A stretch of DNA of 34,946 bases from Myxococcota bacterium (GCA_018821305.1 JAHJMN010000140.1:1-34946), one strand, 5' to 3'. Positions 1 through 7,852 are shown, counted from the first letter of the stretch. Notes: generated by a model from the sequence alone, not told the origin. Program-made: numbers and translations.

Positions 1-20
1 TCAAATCAACTATGATTACT

Positions 21-69
21 ATGTCCTGATTATGGATTTTAGATAATAATAGGCTTTTGCAGGACACAG
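21..69. repeat. degenerate family B miniature inverted repeat
   Basis: The arms ATGTCCTG (21-28) and CAGGACACAG (60-69) match the inner ends of the family B consensus seen about ten times in the window. The outer TAGTT/AACTA ends are not preserved. Confidence 0.45.
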
Positions 70-140
70 CCAGCTTGAGTTTGTGGTCTGTAAAACTGAA
101 TTTTCAAGTTTTTGACGTATTTTAACACATGGCATTAAAA

Positions 141-180
141 GCTTCCGCGCTTCGCTGCGCGAGAGCTATAGTTGAATTTA
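141..180 (-). repeat. REP-like palindromic repeat, copy C1
   Basis: A GC-rich palindrome (CGCGC-TTCGCT-GCGCG core) is followed by CTATAGTTGAATTTA. An almost identical copy lies in the opposite orientation at 19132-19174; the only internal difference is two extra bases before CTATAG. In the 19132 copy it encodes the C-terminus of the peptidase gene. Confidence 0.75.
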
Positions 181-260
181 CTGATAACCTGTTAGGATTT
201 TTCCGAAAATCCTTCATGAAACAAATAGCAGGGAACGAAAACTGGCTTGGAGGGTGCAAG

Positions 261-395
261 ATGTACAAGATCGTTGATGATAAACAAACATCAGTTGATC
301 TCAAATATTGCTTTCAATATTCTGCACATCGCACAGAAAAACACTCTTATGAAGACTGTCCTTTTTTAATTTTTCGGTCCCGGAGGTTTCAATGA
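261..395 (+). CDS. possible 44-aa leader ORF (weak)
   Basis: A 44-codon frame starts at an ATG preceded by a strong ribosome-binding site (GGAGGG, 5 nt spacing) and ends in TGA overlapping the ATG of the next gene by four bases (ATGA). That arrangement suggests translational coupling. The product begins MYKIVDDKQTSVDLKYC and has no motif I recognise. Its last codons run through the next gene's own ribosome-binding site, so the frame may be fortuitous. The longer frame starting at 129 begins inside a dispersed repeat and is less credible. Confidence 0.25.
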   Translation: MYKIVDDKQTSVDLKYCFQYSAHRTEKHSYEDCPFLIFRSRRFQ

Positions 396-847
396 AGTAC
401 TTTTTCCTTTTGATTCCCCTTTTAGTATTCTCCATAGTCCTGAGTGGCTGCTATTCTCAAATAGCCATCGCTCCAAATCAATTGGAGTATGTCAATAATG
501 ATTATAACAAGAGTGATGTGATCAGGGTGAGAAACAAATCCGGAAAGCTCGTGAATATTAATAAAAAAGAGCCCATAAAAGTTACATTTGTGAACGGCAA
601 ATCTTATGTATTCGAGTATCCATATGAGTTCAGTCTCCACAAAAACGCACATACCTTTCGTGTCTATTCGAAGAATCACCCCGATATGTATTTTTCAATT
701 GCCTCAATTCGTTCAGTCTCTATACGCACTAACTCCACTGCCGCGGACACAATCTATGGTTTTTTATATTTGCTGCCTTTTCTTCCTTTTATACCTATAG
801 CCGTTATTTTCTCCATATTCAGTACCCCTCAGTCCCATCATGATTGA
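392..847 (+). CDS. small lipoprotein with hydrophobic C-terminus
   Basis: The 151-aa product has a lipoprotein signal peptide: hydrophobic residues 3-16, then the lipobox L-S-G-C with Cys20 as the lipidated residue. The middle (about 35-110) is polar and beta-rich in appearance, and residues 118-143 form a long hydrophobic stretch ending with Pro-Gln-Ser-His-His-Asp. A GGAGG ribosome-binding site lies 8 nt before the ATG. The combination of an N-terminal lipid anchor and a C-terminal membrane-like segment is slightly unusual. I do not recognise a family, and no neighbour suggests a role. Confidence 0.8.
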   Translation: MKYFFLLIPLLVFSIVLSGCYSQIAIAPNQLEYVNNDYNKSDVIRVRNKSGKLVNINKKEPIKVTFVNGKSYVFEYPYEFSLHKNAHTFRVYSKNHPDMYFSIASIRSVSIRTNSTAADTIYGFLYLLPFLPFIPIAVIFSIFSTPQSHHD

Positions 848-1067
848 TTTTTTCAATGGGCTCATTCGTGAAGCATTTCCTGTAAACGTTTTACTATCAT
901 AGGCCTACAGAACCGGGGATAGAAATTTTTCCTTCGTCAGAATCTTACTGAAAATTCTTTTTCAGAAAAAGAACATAAAAAATGCAACTCTCTTGAAGGT
1001 TCATCGAAAATAAATAGTGCGGGATAAACCCGGGGTTAACTTTAATTTTTTAAAAAGGAGTATTCAA

Positions 1068-1298
1068 ATGAAAATCAGAAAAAACAAATTCCATAAAATT
1101 CCAGTGCCGGAAAATACTGTTTATACTAAACTCCCCAATGGAGGACATATGATGACACCGGTAGGAATGATTCCTGAAAGCATTCTCGAAGATTTTTCTG
1201 CAGGAAAATATACGGAAGATGAGATCTATGAAATTTATTTAAGTTGTTCTCAGAAGTTTTATGAAGGCAATCCAAATATATTTAGTTTTTCCTGGTAA
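1068..1298 (+). CDS. small protein of unknown function (76 aa)
   Basis: The start chosen is the ATG preceded by AAAGGAG with 8 nt spacing; an upstream in-frame GTG at 1017 has no ribosome-binding site. The product opens with a basic stretch (MKIRKNKFHKIPVPEN), has a central Gly/Met-rich segment around 25-34, and ends with an acidic helix-like part and an aromatic tail (FSFSW). There is one Cys near residue 60 and no signal peptide. It could be a small regulator or a peptide precursor, but nothing in the neighbourhood decides this. The strong ribosome-binding site and gene-like composition support expression. Confidence 0.6.
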   Translation: MKIRKNKFHKIPVPENTVYTKLPNGGHMMTPVGMIPESILEDFSAGKYTEDEIYEIYLSCSQKFYEGNPNIFSFSW

Positions 1299-1366
1299 TC
1301 GAACAGTCAAAGATTCGAGCAGTCAAAATAGTGAATGTGTCATCAAACCATTAAAAGAAGGCGGTT

Positions 1367-1438
1367 TAGTTCGTGTCCTGAAATTCAATTTTTATCAAAA
1401 TTGAGCATGTTTACGAAAACATGCTATTCAGAACACTA
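1367..1438. repeat. family B miniature repeat with internal hairpins
   Basis: The left end is TAGTTCGTGTCCTG and the right end a degenerate TTCAGAACACTA. The interior carries two nested hairpins: TCAATTTT/AAAATTGA, and a perfect 9-bp stem AGCATGTTT/AAACATGCT with a 4-nt loop (1404-1425). The transcript would fold strongly. Confidence 0.7.
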
Positions 1439-1462
1439 CAATAATTTCAAGGTCTTCATTCT

Positions 1463-1708
1463 TAGACCGCTTGCGGAGTAATACGATTGTGACTCGTTTT
1501 AAAGAAATGCTTCAGGAATGAGCCCCCTGTTTTCCTGTTCCTGCTACTGATTTCCTGGGCCCTGTATTTTTTTAACAGAAACTCAGGTAGGCAGGCAAAC
1601 AGGATCAGGTTCAGGTCATAAACATTCAACATCAAAGCATAATTACAAATGGCAGGATGAAAACATTCACTTTTCCCGTTTCGATCCTTTTATTCCGCAA
1701 GCGGTTTA
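1463..1708 (+). repeat. family A MITE-like element, complete copy
   Basis: This 246-bp element has terminal inverted repeats: TAGACCGCTTGCGGAGTAA at the left, and TTATTCCGCAAGCGGTTTA at the right, which is nearly its reverse complement. Internal landmarks shared with the other copies are TGACTCGTTTTAAAGAAATG, AATGAGCCCCCTG, CAGGCAAACAGG, and ACATTCAACATCAA. It has no coding capacity. The ends start and finish with TA, as expected for Tc1/mariner-IS630-type insertion. Confidence 0.8.
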
Positions 1709-1768
1709 ATGTCCTGTGTCCAAATTTGATGTAGACTTGAAAAGATCTTATTTCAGGACATTAACTAA
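1707..1768. repeat. family B miniature repeat
   Basis: The left arm ATGTCCTG directly follows the family A right end and shares its TA. The right arm is the canonical CAGGACATTAACTA at 1755-1768. The interior is AT-rich and non-coding. Confidence 0.7.
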
Positions 1769-1810
1769 TTAACATGGGCACTGTTGTAAAATCCCCTGTG
1801 GGGTGTTAGT

Positions 1811-4129
1811 TCAGTTCAGGATTTTCAGGCAGAGATCGGTTACGAAGGAGGCGTTTTTTGCGAATCCGTCGGCTCCGAATTTTATGGCGAGATCCGACGT
1901 CATGGATGCTCCACCACAGATGAGTTTAGCATTGATATCAGCGGCTTTGAGGGCAGCGGCTACTTCTGAAACGCGTCCCACTGTTGTGGTCATCATTGCG
2001 CTAAGTCCAATGATGTCAGGTTTGAGTTCCAGCGCTTTTTCAACAATTTTCTGGGCGGAGATGTCTTTTCCAAGATCGATAACTTCAAAACCGCCAGTTT
2101 TAAGCACGGTTCCAACGATTTTTTTACCGATATCATGAACATCGCCTTCAACAGTAGCCAGCAGAACACGGCCTTTTGACTCTACTTCTCCCGCTAAAAG
2201 GGAGTTCAGGTGGTCAAAAGACAGTTGAGAAGTCTGGGCTGCCAAAAGCAGATGTGGCAGGTAGATCTTTCCATTGCCATACAGGATGCCGATTTCCTCC
2301 ATTGCTTTTCCAAGGATTTCCTGACTGACGATTACCGGATCATTAATATTGCAGAGATCTTTAATTTCTTTCAGAAGTTTCTCGGCGTTTCCTTCCAGAA
2401 GAATGTTTACAAGGGGATTTTCACTTACTCTCACATCAGCTCTGGTGAGTTTCTTGCCTGCCAAAGAAAGTGTTCCGTAGAGGCAACCCATGACGAATTC
2501 ATCGCCGGGATTCATAATGGCACTCGTAAGACCGCGATCCAGTGCCTGAGTCAGGAAAGTTCCATTCAAATAACTGCGATCCGGCATGCCGAAACTGAGG
2601 TTTGAAAGCCCGCAGGTGGTTTTGATTCCTTCTTCATTTAGAAGTTTGAACGTTTCCAGCGTTACAGAGGGATCTTTCCCGGCCCCAAAACTCATGACAA
2701 GGGCATCGGCTAAAACGCGATGTCGTGAAATACCTGCATCTTCGAGAATCCGGATACCTTCCATAATGACGTCAAAACGACCACGGGCGGTTTCGGGAAT
2801 TTCTTTTCCCATGGCTAACAGGACAAGCATTCCACCGTACTTTTTAAGAATTTCAATGCGGCGAGGCAGGTTTTTGTCCGTTACCCGGGCACTGTTTAAA
2901 AGAGGACGTCCACTGTAGTGTCTGGCGGCCAGTTCCATCATTGATGGCGTCTGTATATCCAGCGATAACGGAAGTGACGAAGCCCGATCCAGTTCATTGA
3001 TAACTTTTACAAAATGCTCAGGTGTGAGGAGTTTTTCAATGCCAAGGTTTGTATCCAGAACTGTGGCGCCTTGAAGCTTCTGGGAAGCAGCTTCATCAAG
3101 AACCTGAGAGAAGTTCATGTCCACAATTTGTTTTTGAAAACGATCACGTCCTGCGGGATTGATACGTTCACCGATGGTTATGAACGGATCCATGGTCGCG
3201 ATGGCCGTGCGGCTGGTTATAATTTGGACGGGAGTTCTTGCAGTCTTGAGGTTCCGACCAGAAGTTGCGAAGTGGCTGATAAGCTTAATATGATCGGGAC
3301 TTGTGCCACAGCAGCCGCCAATGATCCGGCATCCAGCGCTGATGAAATCCTCCGTGTACATGGCGAAATCTTCCGGTGTTTCATTATATGTGAGTTTGAC
3401 ACCGTCAAAAATCGGAGCACCTGCATTGGGTTCCACGCTGAGGGGTTTAGAAGTGTGTGTGGCTATTTTGCGAATTATATCAAGGCTTACTGCGGGACCA
3501 ACACTGCAGTTTATTCCGATGACATCGCAGTCGAGATCATCAAAAAGGGCAGCATAGGCTTCCGGTGGTGTTCCTGTAACGGACCGGAAAGTTTCATCAA
3601 ATGTCATGTGAACAATCAGGGGCAGATCCGGTGAAGCTTCGCGAACACCTAAAAGCGCCGCTTTAAGTTCTTTGATATCGCTCATGGTTTCGATGATTAA
3701 TCCGTCAACACCTTCACTGGCAAGAATGGATGCCTGAGTCCGGAAAATGTCCACGCATGCATCAAAATCCATGGTTCCCGCAGGCACGGGAAACTCACCA
3801 CAACTGGACATATCACCGAAAACAAGGGTTTCTCTGCCTCCCGCTCTCCTGGCAACAGCAACAGCTGTGCGATTTATTGCGATCATATCCTTTTCGTGAC
3901 CGAGGGCTCTTAATTTGAGGGAGTTGGCACTGAATGTGTTTGTGAGGATAATATTACTACCAGCTTCAACGTAACTCCGATGAACTTTTTCCACAGCTTC
4001 GGGATTCTGGAGATTAAGCACTTCTCCGGGGATGCCTCCAAACCCCAGCTTCATAAACTGAGTGCCGTAGCCACCGTCGAGGACTAAAACTTTTTTGTCA
4101 AGTATATCAAGAAATTCACTGCGTTTCAT
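1811..4129 (-). CDS. metH: cobalamin-dependent methionine synthase, catalytic part (no reactivation domain)
   Basis: The 772-aa protein transfers a methyl group from methyltetrahydrofolate to homocysteine through cobalamin. Domain order is: homocysteine S-methyltransferase barrel (about 1-300, start LDGGYGTQ, zinc-site motifs GINCSVGP and GGCCGTSPDHI); methyltetrahydrofolate-binding barrel (about 315-570, TIGERINPAGR); cobalamin cap (about 575-655); and B12-binding Rossmann domain ending the protein, with GDVHDIGKKI carrying the cobalt-ligand His (about residue 665). It stops there, so the C-terminal AdoMet reactivation domain of E. coli MetH is absent; that domain is encoded by the overlapping upstream gene. 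The ATG at 4129 overlaps that gene's stop (ATGA), suggesting coupling; another in-frame ATG lies at 4138. Confidence 0.93.
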   Translation of the reverse strand: MKRSEFLDILDKKVLVLDGGYGTQFMKLGFGGIPGEVLNLQNPEAVEKVHRSYVEAGSNIILTNTFSANSLKLRALGHEKDMIAINRTAVAVARRAGGRETLVFGDMSSCGEFPVPAGTMDFDACVDIFRTQASILASEGVDGLIIETMSDIKELKAALLGVREASPDLPLIVHMTFDETFRSVTGTPPEAYAALFDDLDCDVIGINCSVGPAVSLDIIRKIATHTSKPLSVEPNAGAPIFDGVKLTYNETPEDFAMYTEDFISAGCRIIGGCCGTSPDHIKLISHFATSGRNLKTARTPVQIITSRTAIATMDPFITIGERINPAGRDRFQKQIVDMNFSQVLDEAASQKLQGATVLDTNLGIEKLLTPEHFVKVINELDRASSLPLSLDIQTPSMMELAARHYSGRPLLNSARVTDKNLPRRIEILKKYGGMLVLLAMGKEIPETARGRFDVIMEGIRILEDAGISRHRVLADALVMSFGAGKDPSVTLETFKLLNEEGIKTTCGLSNLSFGMPDRSYLNGTFLTQALDRGLTSAIMNPGDEFVMGCLYGTLSLAGKKLTRADVRVSENPLVNILLEGNAEKLLKEIKDLCNINDPVIVSQEILGKAMEEIGILYGNGKIYLPHLLLAAQTSQLSFDHLNSLLAGEVESKGRVLLATVEGDVHDIGKKIVGTVLKTGGFEVIDLGKDISAQKIVEKALELKPDIIGLSAMMTTTVGRVSEVAAALKAADINAKLICGGASMTSDLAIKFGADGFAKNASFVTDLCLKILN

Positions 4130-4680
4130 GCGTACCATCCGATCATACAGGTAGTGGACTTAACGGGGGTGAGAATTCCCGTTTCAGAATGTGCATTTAT
4201 ACAAGGAACATTCAGAAATTCAAGAAAACTCCGGTTGATATTAACGGCAATATCTCCATAACCCGGGGAAAACCGTATAGTGCCTTCGCCATTTTCATTT
4301 CTCAAAACAGTGTCAAAAGCATCATTGAGGGCCTCAAGACTTTCTGATGACCAGGCATCAAGCAGTTGTGAATCTAAAACCATATTCCGGCTCATGTAAT
4401 CCTGAATTCGGTCATCAACGGCTAAACCGAGGGTGGAGGCAAACAGCGTAATGCGCTTTGCTCCGGCGAACTTACCCGGGATGAATGTCTGTGGAACTGC
4501 ACTTATATCAAGGGTTTCAAAGTAAATCGCAGGATTTACCAGAGTCAAACCCTCTTTATATATGGCGTCAACTATGCGGCGAAGAGGGTCATCAGATTCA
4601 AGTTGCCCTGTAATTCTCGCACGGTTCAGATAATGTTTTTTAAGGGGCATCAAATCTATTTTTTGTGGTATGTATTCCAT
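4126..4680 (-). CDS. stand-alone methionine synthase activation-domain protein
   Basis: The 184-aa product resembles the C-terminal AdoMet-binding reactivation domain of MetH. Near residue 135 it has R-F-S-P-G-Y-G-D, matching the RxxPGY AdoMet-binding motif. Its end, GILTPVKSTTCMIGW, matches the domain's conserved TPxKS segment. It would reductively remethylate inactive cob(II)alamin on the neighbouring MetH core using AdoMet and an electron donor. The gene is translationally coupled to that core. ATG 4680 was chosen; a TTG at 4716 would extend it into the divergent metF start region. Only 25 bp separate the two divergent start codons. Confidence 0.85.
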   Translation of the reverse strand: MEYIPQKIDLMPLKKHYLNRARITGQLESDDPLRRIVDAIYKEGLTLVNPAIYFETLDISAVPQTFIPGKFAGAKRITLFASTLGLAVDDRIQDYMSRNMVLDSQLLDAWSSESLEALNDAFDTVLRNENGEGTIRFSPGYGDIAVNINRSFLEFLNVPCINAHSETGILTPVKSTTCMIGWYA

Positions 4681-4705
4681 GGGATTCTTTTTACAGGTGA
4701 TCAAA

Positions 4706-5608
4706 GTGTTAATCAAGGATCAGTTAAATAAAGGTACAACTTTCAGTTTCGAATTTTTTCCGCCGAAAAGTTCCAGCACCAGTTTGGAGCTTTACAGCAC
4801 GATAAAAGCTTTGAACCGGCTCAAACCGTCTTTTGTATCAATTACATACGGTGCCGGAGGCTCCACAAGGGCACTTACTCATGAACTCGTGGTCAAACTT
4901 GCCTCGGAACACGAATTCAATGTAGCATCACATCTTACGTGTGTAGGCTCTTCAGCGGATGAAATTCATGAAATTCTAAACCGTTACAGTGCAGCAGGAA
5001 TCTGTAATATTATGGCTCTTCGAGGAGATCCTCCGGATTTTCGCCAGGGCTTTTCAGCACCGACAGGCGGTTTTGAGCGGGCAACGCAGTTGGTTTCATT
5101 TATACGAAATCATTTTCCATCCATGGGAATAGGTGTGGCAGCTTATCCTGAAGGGCATCCGGAAACTCCAGATAGATTGAAAGAAATTGAATATCTCAAA
5201 GCTAAGGTTGATGCTGGAGCGGATTACATCTGTACTCAACTGTTTTTCGACAATCACGATTTCTATGATTTTTGCGAACGTTGTGAAATAGCCGGGATTA
5301 AAGTTCCAATCCTTGCGGGAATTATGCCAGTAACAACAATCAAAATGATGAGACGTATGTCGTCTTTAGCCCTTGGAACACACATTCCTGCCAGACTCCT
5401 GCGATCTCTGGTCCGGGCTGAAAGTGATGATTACGTTGAAAAAGTCGGTATTCATTGGGCCACGGAACAGGTACGAGATCTTCTTGACAATAAAGTCCGC
5501 GGAATTCATTTCTACACTCTCAACAAAAGCCTCGCCACATTAAGAATCTACGAAAACCTTGGCGTAAACTCCTCCGAAGGCCTCTCCGGTGAGAAGTATT
5601 TTATTTAG
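4706..5608 (+). CDS. metF: methylenetetrahydrofolate reductase
   Basis: The 300-aa protein reduces 5,10-methylenetetrahydrofolate to 5-methyltetrahydrofolate, the methyl donor for the divergent MetH, using FAD. It has the family signature FSFEFFPPKS at the N-terminus, SITYGAGGSTR, HLTCVGSS, NIMALRGDPP, and AAYPEGHPE, and GADYICTQLFFDN. The full barrel is present. The GTG at 4706 has an AGGTGA ribosome-binding site 5 nt upstream and fits the family N-terminus; the in-frame ATGs at 4670 and 4679 lie further upstream and lack one. The stop codon TAG (5606-5608) is the first three bases of a family B repeat. Confidence 0.93.
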   Translation: MLIKDQLNKGTTFSFEFFPPKSSSTSLELYSTIKALNRLKPSFVSITYGAGGSTRALTHELVVKLASEHEFNVASHLTCVGSSADEIHEILNRYSAAGICNIMALRGDPPDFRQGFSAPTGGFERATQLVSFIRNHFPSMGIGVAAYPEGHPETPDRLKEIEYLKAKVDAGADYICTQLFFDNHDFYDFCERCEIAGIKVPILAGIMPVTTIKMMRRMSSLALGTHIPARLLRSLVRAESDDYVEKVGIHWATEQVRDLLDNKVRGIHFYTLNKSLATLRIYENLGVNSSEGLSGEKYFI

Positions 5609-5671
5609 TTAATGTCCTGTAATACGATCTTTTCAAGTTTTCACCAAAATTCAATTTCAGGACACGAACTA
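5606..5671. repeat. family B miniature repeat overlapping the metF stop
   Basis: The ends are TAGTTAATGTCCTG and CAGGACACGAACTA. The TAG of the left end is the metF stop codon. The left 40 bases closely match the truncated copy at 12246. Confidence 0.85.
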
Positions 5672-5673
5672 TT

Positions 5674-5737
5674 TAGTTACTGTCCTGAAATACCGAAAAT
5701 CAAATTTTTCGCCCGATTTTTGCTCAGGACAGTAACC
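5674..5737 (+). repeat. family B miniature repeat, 64-bp subtype
   Basis: The ends are TAGTTACTGTCCTG and CAGGACAGTAACC. An inverted copy of the same length with only a few differences lies at 19187-19250. The shared sequence extends beyond this end into CGCAAG. Confidence 0.85.
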
Positions 5738-5758
5738 GCAAGATGTTGAAAATATTAC

Positions 5759-5819
5759 TAGTGGCCTGTTAGGATTTTTAATAAAATCCTTCGCAAAGCG
5801 AATTACAGGACACGAACTA
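5759..5819. repeat. family B miniature repeat with AGGATTTT hairpin
   Basis: The left end is a degenerate TAGTGGCCTG and the right end CAGGACACGAACTA. The interior GGATTTTTAATAAAATCC can form a hairpin and is followed by TTCGCAAAGCGAA. The same interior occurs at 18461-18516. It lies between convergent genes and could act as a bidirectional terminator. Confidence 0.75.
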
Positions 5820-5850
5820 TTTAGTACAATTCTCTACAGTTCGCGAAGCG

Positions 5851-6714
5851 TTAACCACAACCTTTTAATGATGATGGATTTCCAAGCCCAGCATTTCTCA
5901 GGGCGGTAGCAAGAGCTCTATCTGAACTGTACCCGAGACTGCCAGCTATCTGGTTTACAGTTGTATTTTTTGCATTAAAAAAACTTATTGCATGACTCAG
6001 TCTTACCCGGTTCAGATATGAGCGCAGTGAAGTATGGGAGTCAGGCATTCCCATGATTTTAAGAAGTTCGGACATCTGCCGGCGAGCCTGACGCTCACTA
6101 ATTTCCAGTCTTTGTATGAAGTCGATCCACATGGGGCTTGTGGATAGATTACAAAGTGCTTTTGATAAAACTGAAGCAATAGGGGCTAATTGAGCAAGGG
6201 CTGGATCGTTGAATGCGTCATTAACAAAAGTCTCAAGCAGAGAGCGGTCAGGGATATCAGTAAGGGATAAAAGCCTGAAAAACTCATTTGCGCTGGCACT
6301 TTGCTCTTTTGATAAATTCTCAAGGCACGAAAAAACCGAAGGAAGATAAAGTCGAGAGATCTGCCCGAAAGTAGTGTCGTGTGAATCCAGGCATTCCCAT
6401 TCAATAACGAGAAGTTTTACTTCAGTTCCTTCCCATAATTCGCCACCACTTCCCGTCTTCTCATAAACAGTATCGCCAGGGAAAAGAGTGTACACTTTTC
6501 CGTTTCGGATAATTGAATATTCTCCTTTCAAAACGACAGTCTGTTGAACTCTGCTTGAACGAAGTGAGGTAAGGGGAGAAGGAAGACTTGTTTTATCGAC
6601 ATTGTTAAAACGAGCTCCGGCAGTGTAAATACGGATATTTTTCCCTGCGTGCAGAGAATAATTTCGCATAACTTCAGTGTCTGAAAGTTGAATCTGACGA
6701 TAAACATGGATCAT
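5851..6714 (-). CDS. AraC-family transcriptional regulator
   Basis: The 287-aa protein has a beta-rich, cupin-like N-terminal sensor half (about 15-120, including NGKVYTLFPGDTVYEKTGSG). The C-terminal DNA-binding half has two helix-turn-helix units: the first around IQRLEISERQARRQMSEL, the second around TTVNQIAGSLGYSSDRALA. The spacing (helix, RVRLSHAISFF linker helix, second HTH) matches the AraC/XylS fold. The usual FSxxFKxxxGxxPxxYR end is altered to DRALATALRNAGLGNPSS. The ligand is unknown. The gene is isolated between repeats and is transcribed away from the membrane-protein gene's promoter side, so its target cannot be inferred. A GGAG lies about 13 nt before the ATG. Confidence 0.8.
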   Translation of the reverse strand: MIHVYRQIQLSDTEVMRNYSLHAGKNIRIYTAGARFNNVDKTSLPSPLTSLRSSRVQQTVVLKGEYSIIRNGKVYTLFPGDTVYEKTGSGGELWEGTEVKLLVIEWECLDSHDTTFGQISRLYLPSVFSCLENLSKEQSASANEFFRLLSLTDIPDRSLLETFVNDAFNDPALAQLAPIASVLSKALCNLSTSPMWIDFIQRLEISERQARRQMSELLKIMGMPDSHTSLRSYLNRVRLSHAISFFNAKNTTVNQIAGSLGYSSDRALATALRNAGLGNPSSLKGCG

Positions 6715-6790
6715 GCCGGATTTTTGCTCCGTATGAATAATATCCTTATTTCAATTAAAATCAATAGGGTGGTAAAATCGAAAAACTATC

Positions 6791-6846
6791 TAGTTCGTGT
6801 CCTGAAATTTAATTTTTGTCAAAATTGAATTACAGGACATTAAATA
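6791..6846. repeat. family B miniature repeat
   Basis: The left end is TAGTTCGTGTCCTG (6791-6804) and the right end CAGGACATTAAAT. The internal hairpin AATTTTTGTCAAAATT resembles the one at 1367. The stop codon of the next gene lies two bases beyond the right end. Confidence 0.8.
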
Positions 6847-6847
6847 T

Positions 6848-7783
6848 CTATTTTATTGCGATTGCGGGGGGACAGGACGATGGGTTTTTGCGTGCTCCTG
6901 ATCGAGACATTTCGGTTTTGAGCCGCTCCCAGAATCGATCAATCTCCACCTGGGCCCGGGCGGCTCCCTTGTGATGCACTCCGTCACATGATATTTTATC
7001 TTTAAAAATTTTCCCACTTGTACTGCACACAAATCGCGGAGTAGTAGTGCATTGACGGGAATCGCATCGCTGCTCTAATATTAACCCAAGACGGGCAAGG
7101 GTATCCTGGTAATCATCAAACCAAATGTTTTTCCAGTTTTTTGAAGATACATAAATTTCAAATAAGCCGGATTCTTTGTTGAGACTGTCAAGAGAAGCAA
7201 TCCCCGGTTCTTTTTTATTTGAAATTAAACGGGGTAATACTTTGTATATATCCTGAGCACAATAGTTAAAAACGGTGTTTATTTTAACGGGAGTTGTTTT
7301 ATCTACCCGGTTTGTCGCTCCAAATGTAAAGAGCGAAAGGAACAAAACAAAGTTAGTTGCAAGATTTCGGGAAAAACCTTTTCTTTCTGGCATTTTTTTC
7401 GAGAGGATTGAACCAGCATAAACGCAGGAGACGGCAATCATAGGCAGGGCAATTAAATCCGTATAATCGATAACGCGCCCGATGTTAAGAATGCCCAGAG
7501 AATTCCACGCGGATATAACTGGGTTTGCCAGCGGCGATTTGAATAAACAAAAACTGACAGCCGTTAAAATGTGAATTACTTTGATATAACGCGGAAAAAT
7601 CGCCGTGAGGGCAAGTGGGAAAATAAAAAGTCCCGCAAAATCACTCAATTTACCAGTGATCCAGTTTCCGAAGATTCCCTTAAGTAAAAAATCATTCAGT
7701 ATCAGAATAAACAGAGAAAGGAGAAATCCCCATGAAAGAAATATTGCCGAATATCGCTCAGCCCTTGTTTTAATAATTTTCAT
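6848..7783 (-). CDS. conserved membrane protein of unknown function
   Basis: The 311-aa product has about four transmembrane segments in its first 170 residues (near 10-35, 43-65, 70-90 and 115-135) and another hydrophobic helix near 145-160. A soluble, presumably extracytoplasmic C-terminal half with several Cys follows. The motif N-x-I-T-G-K-L-S-D-F-A-G-L in the first loop is one I recall from uncharacterised membrane proteins of delta-group bacteria, but I know no function for it. The ATG at 7783 has a GAGG ribosome-binding site 5 nt upstream; an upstream start at 7846 would run into a repeat. It is monocistronic by position. Confidence 0.65.
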   Translation of the reverse strand: MKIIKTRAERYSAIFLSWGFLLSLFILILNDFLLKGIFGNWITGKLSDFAGLFIFPLALTAIFPRYIKVIHILTAVSFCLFKSPLANPVISAWNSLGILNIGRVIDYTDLIALPMIAVSCVYAGSILSKKMPERKGFSRNLATNFVLFLSLFTFGATNRVDKTTPVKINTVFNYCAQDIYKVLPRLISNKKEPGIASLDSLNKESGLFEIYVSSKNWKNIWFDDYQDTLARLGLILEQRCDSRQCTTTPRFVCSTSGKIFKDKISCDGVHHKGAARAQVEIDRFWERLKTEMSRSGARKNPSSCPPAIAIK

Positions 7784-7838
7784 AATATCCTCAACATTTT
7801 GAATCAAAGATCGCGGAAAGCATTGAAAAACTGTATTA

Positions 7839-7852
7839 CAGGACATTAACTA
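7839..7852. repeat. half of a family B repeat
   Basis: Only the right arm, CAGGACATTAACTA, is present. The remaining gap up to 8076 shows no gene. Confidence 0.6.

Larger units (their letters stand above)
1..260. other. non-coding left edge with repeat fragments
   Basis: I see no convincing gene here. The stretch holds a degenerate family B element (ATGTCCTG near 21 and CAGGACACAG near 60), a REP-like palindrome at 141-180, and near 190-215 a hairpin of the form AGGATTTTT...AAAATCCTTC that also occurs inside family B copies at 5759 and 18461. A gene to the left of the window could end just before this stretch. Confidence 0.6.
1299..1810. other. repeat-filled intergenic stretch
   Basis: There is no gene. 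The gap lies between convergent genes and is largely made of a family B element (1367-1438), a complete family A element (1463-1708) and a second family B element (1707-1768), packed end to end. The junctions share TA dinucleotides. Only about 40 bases separate the last repeat from the end of the methionine synthase gene. Confidence 0.8.

Noticed and set aside
129-395. 88-aa frame at the left edge
   Set aside because: The first part is encoded by the REP-like repeat and lacks a ribosome-binding site. Only the shorter frame from 261 is kept, at low confidence.
3014-3634. 206-aa plus-strand frame inside metH
   Set aside because: It is antisense to a conserved, clearly recognised enzyme and has no recognisable motifs.
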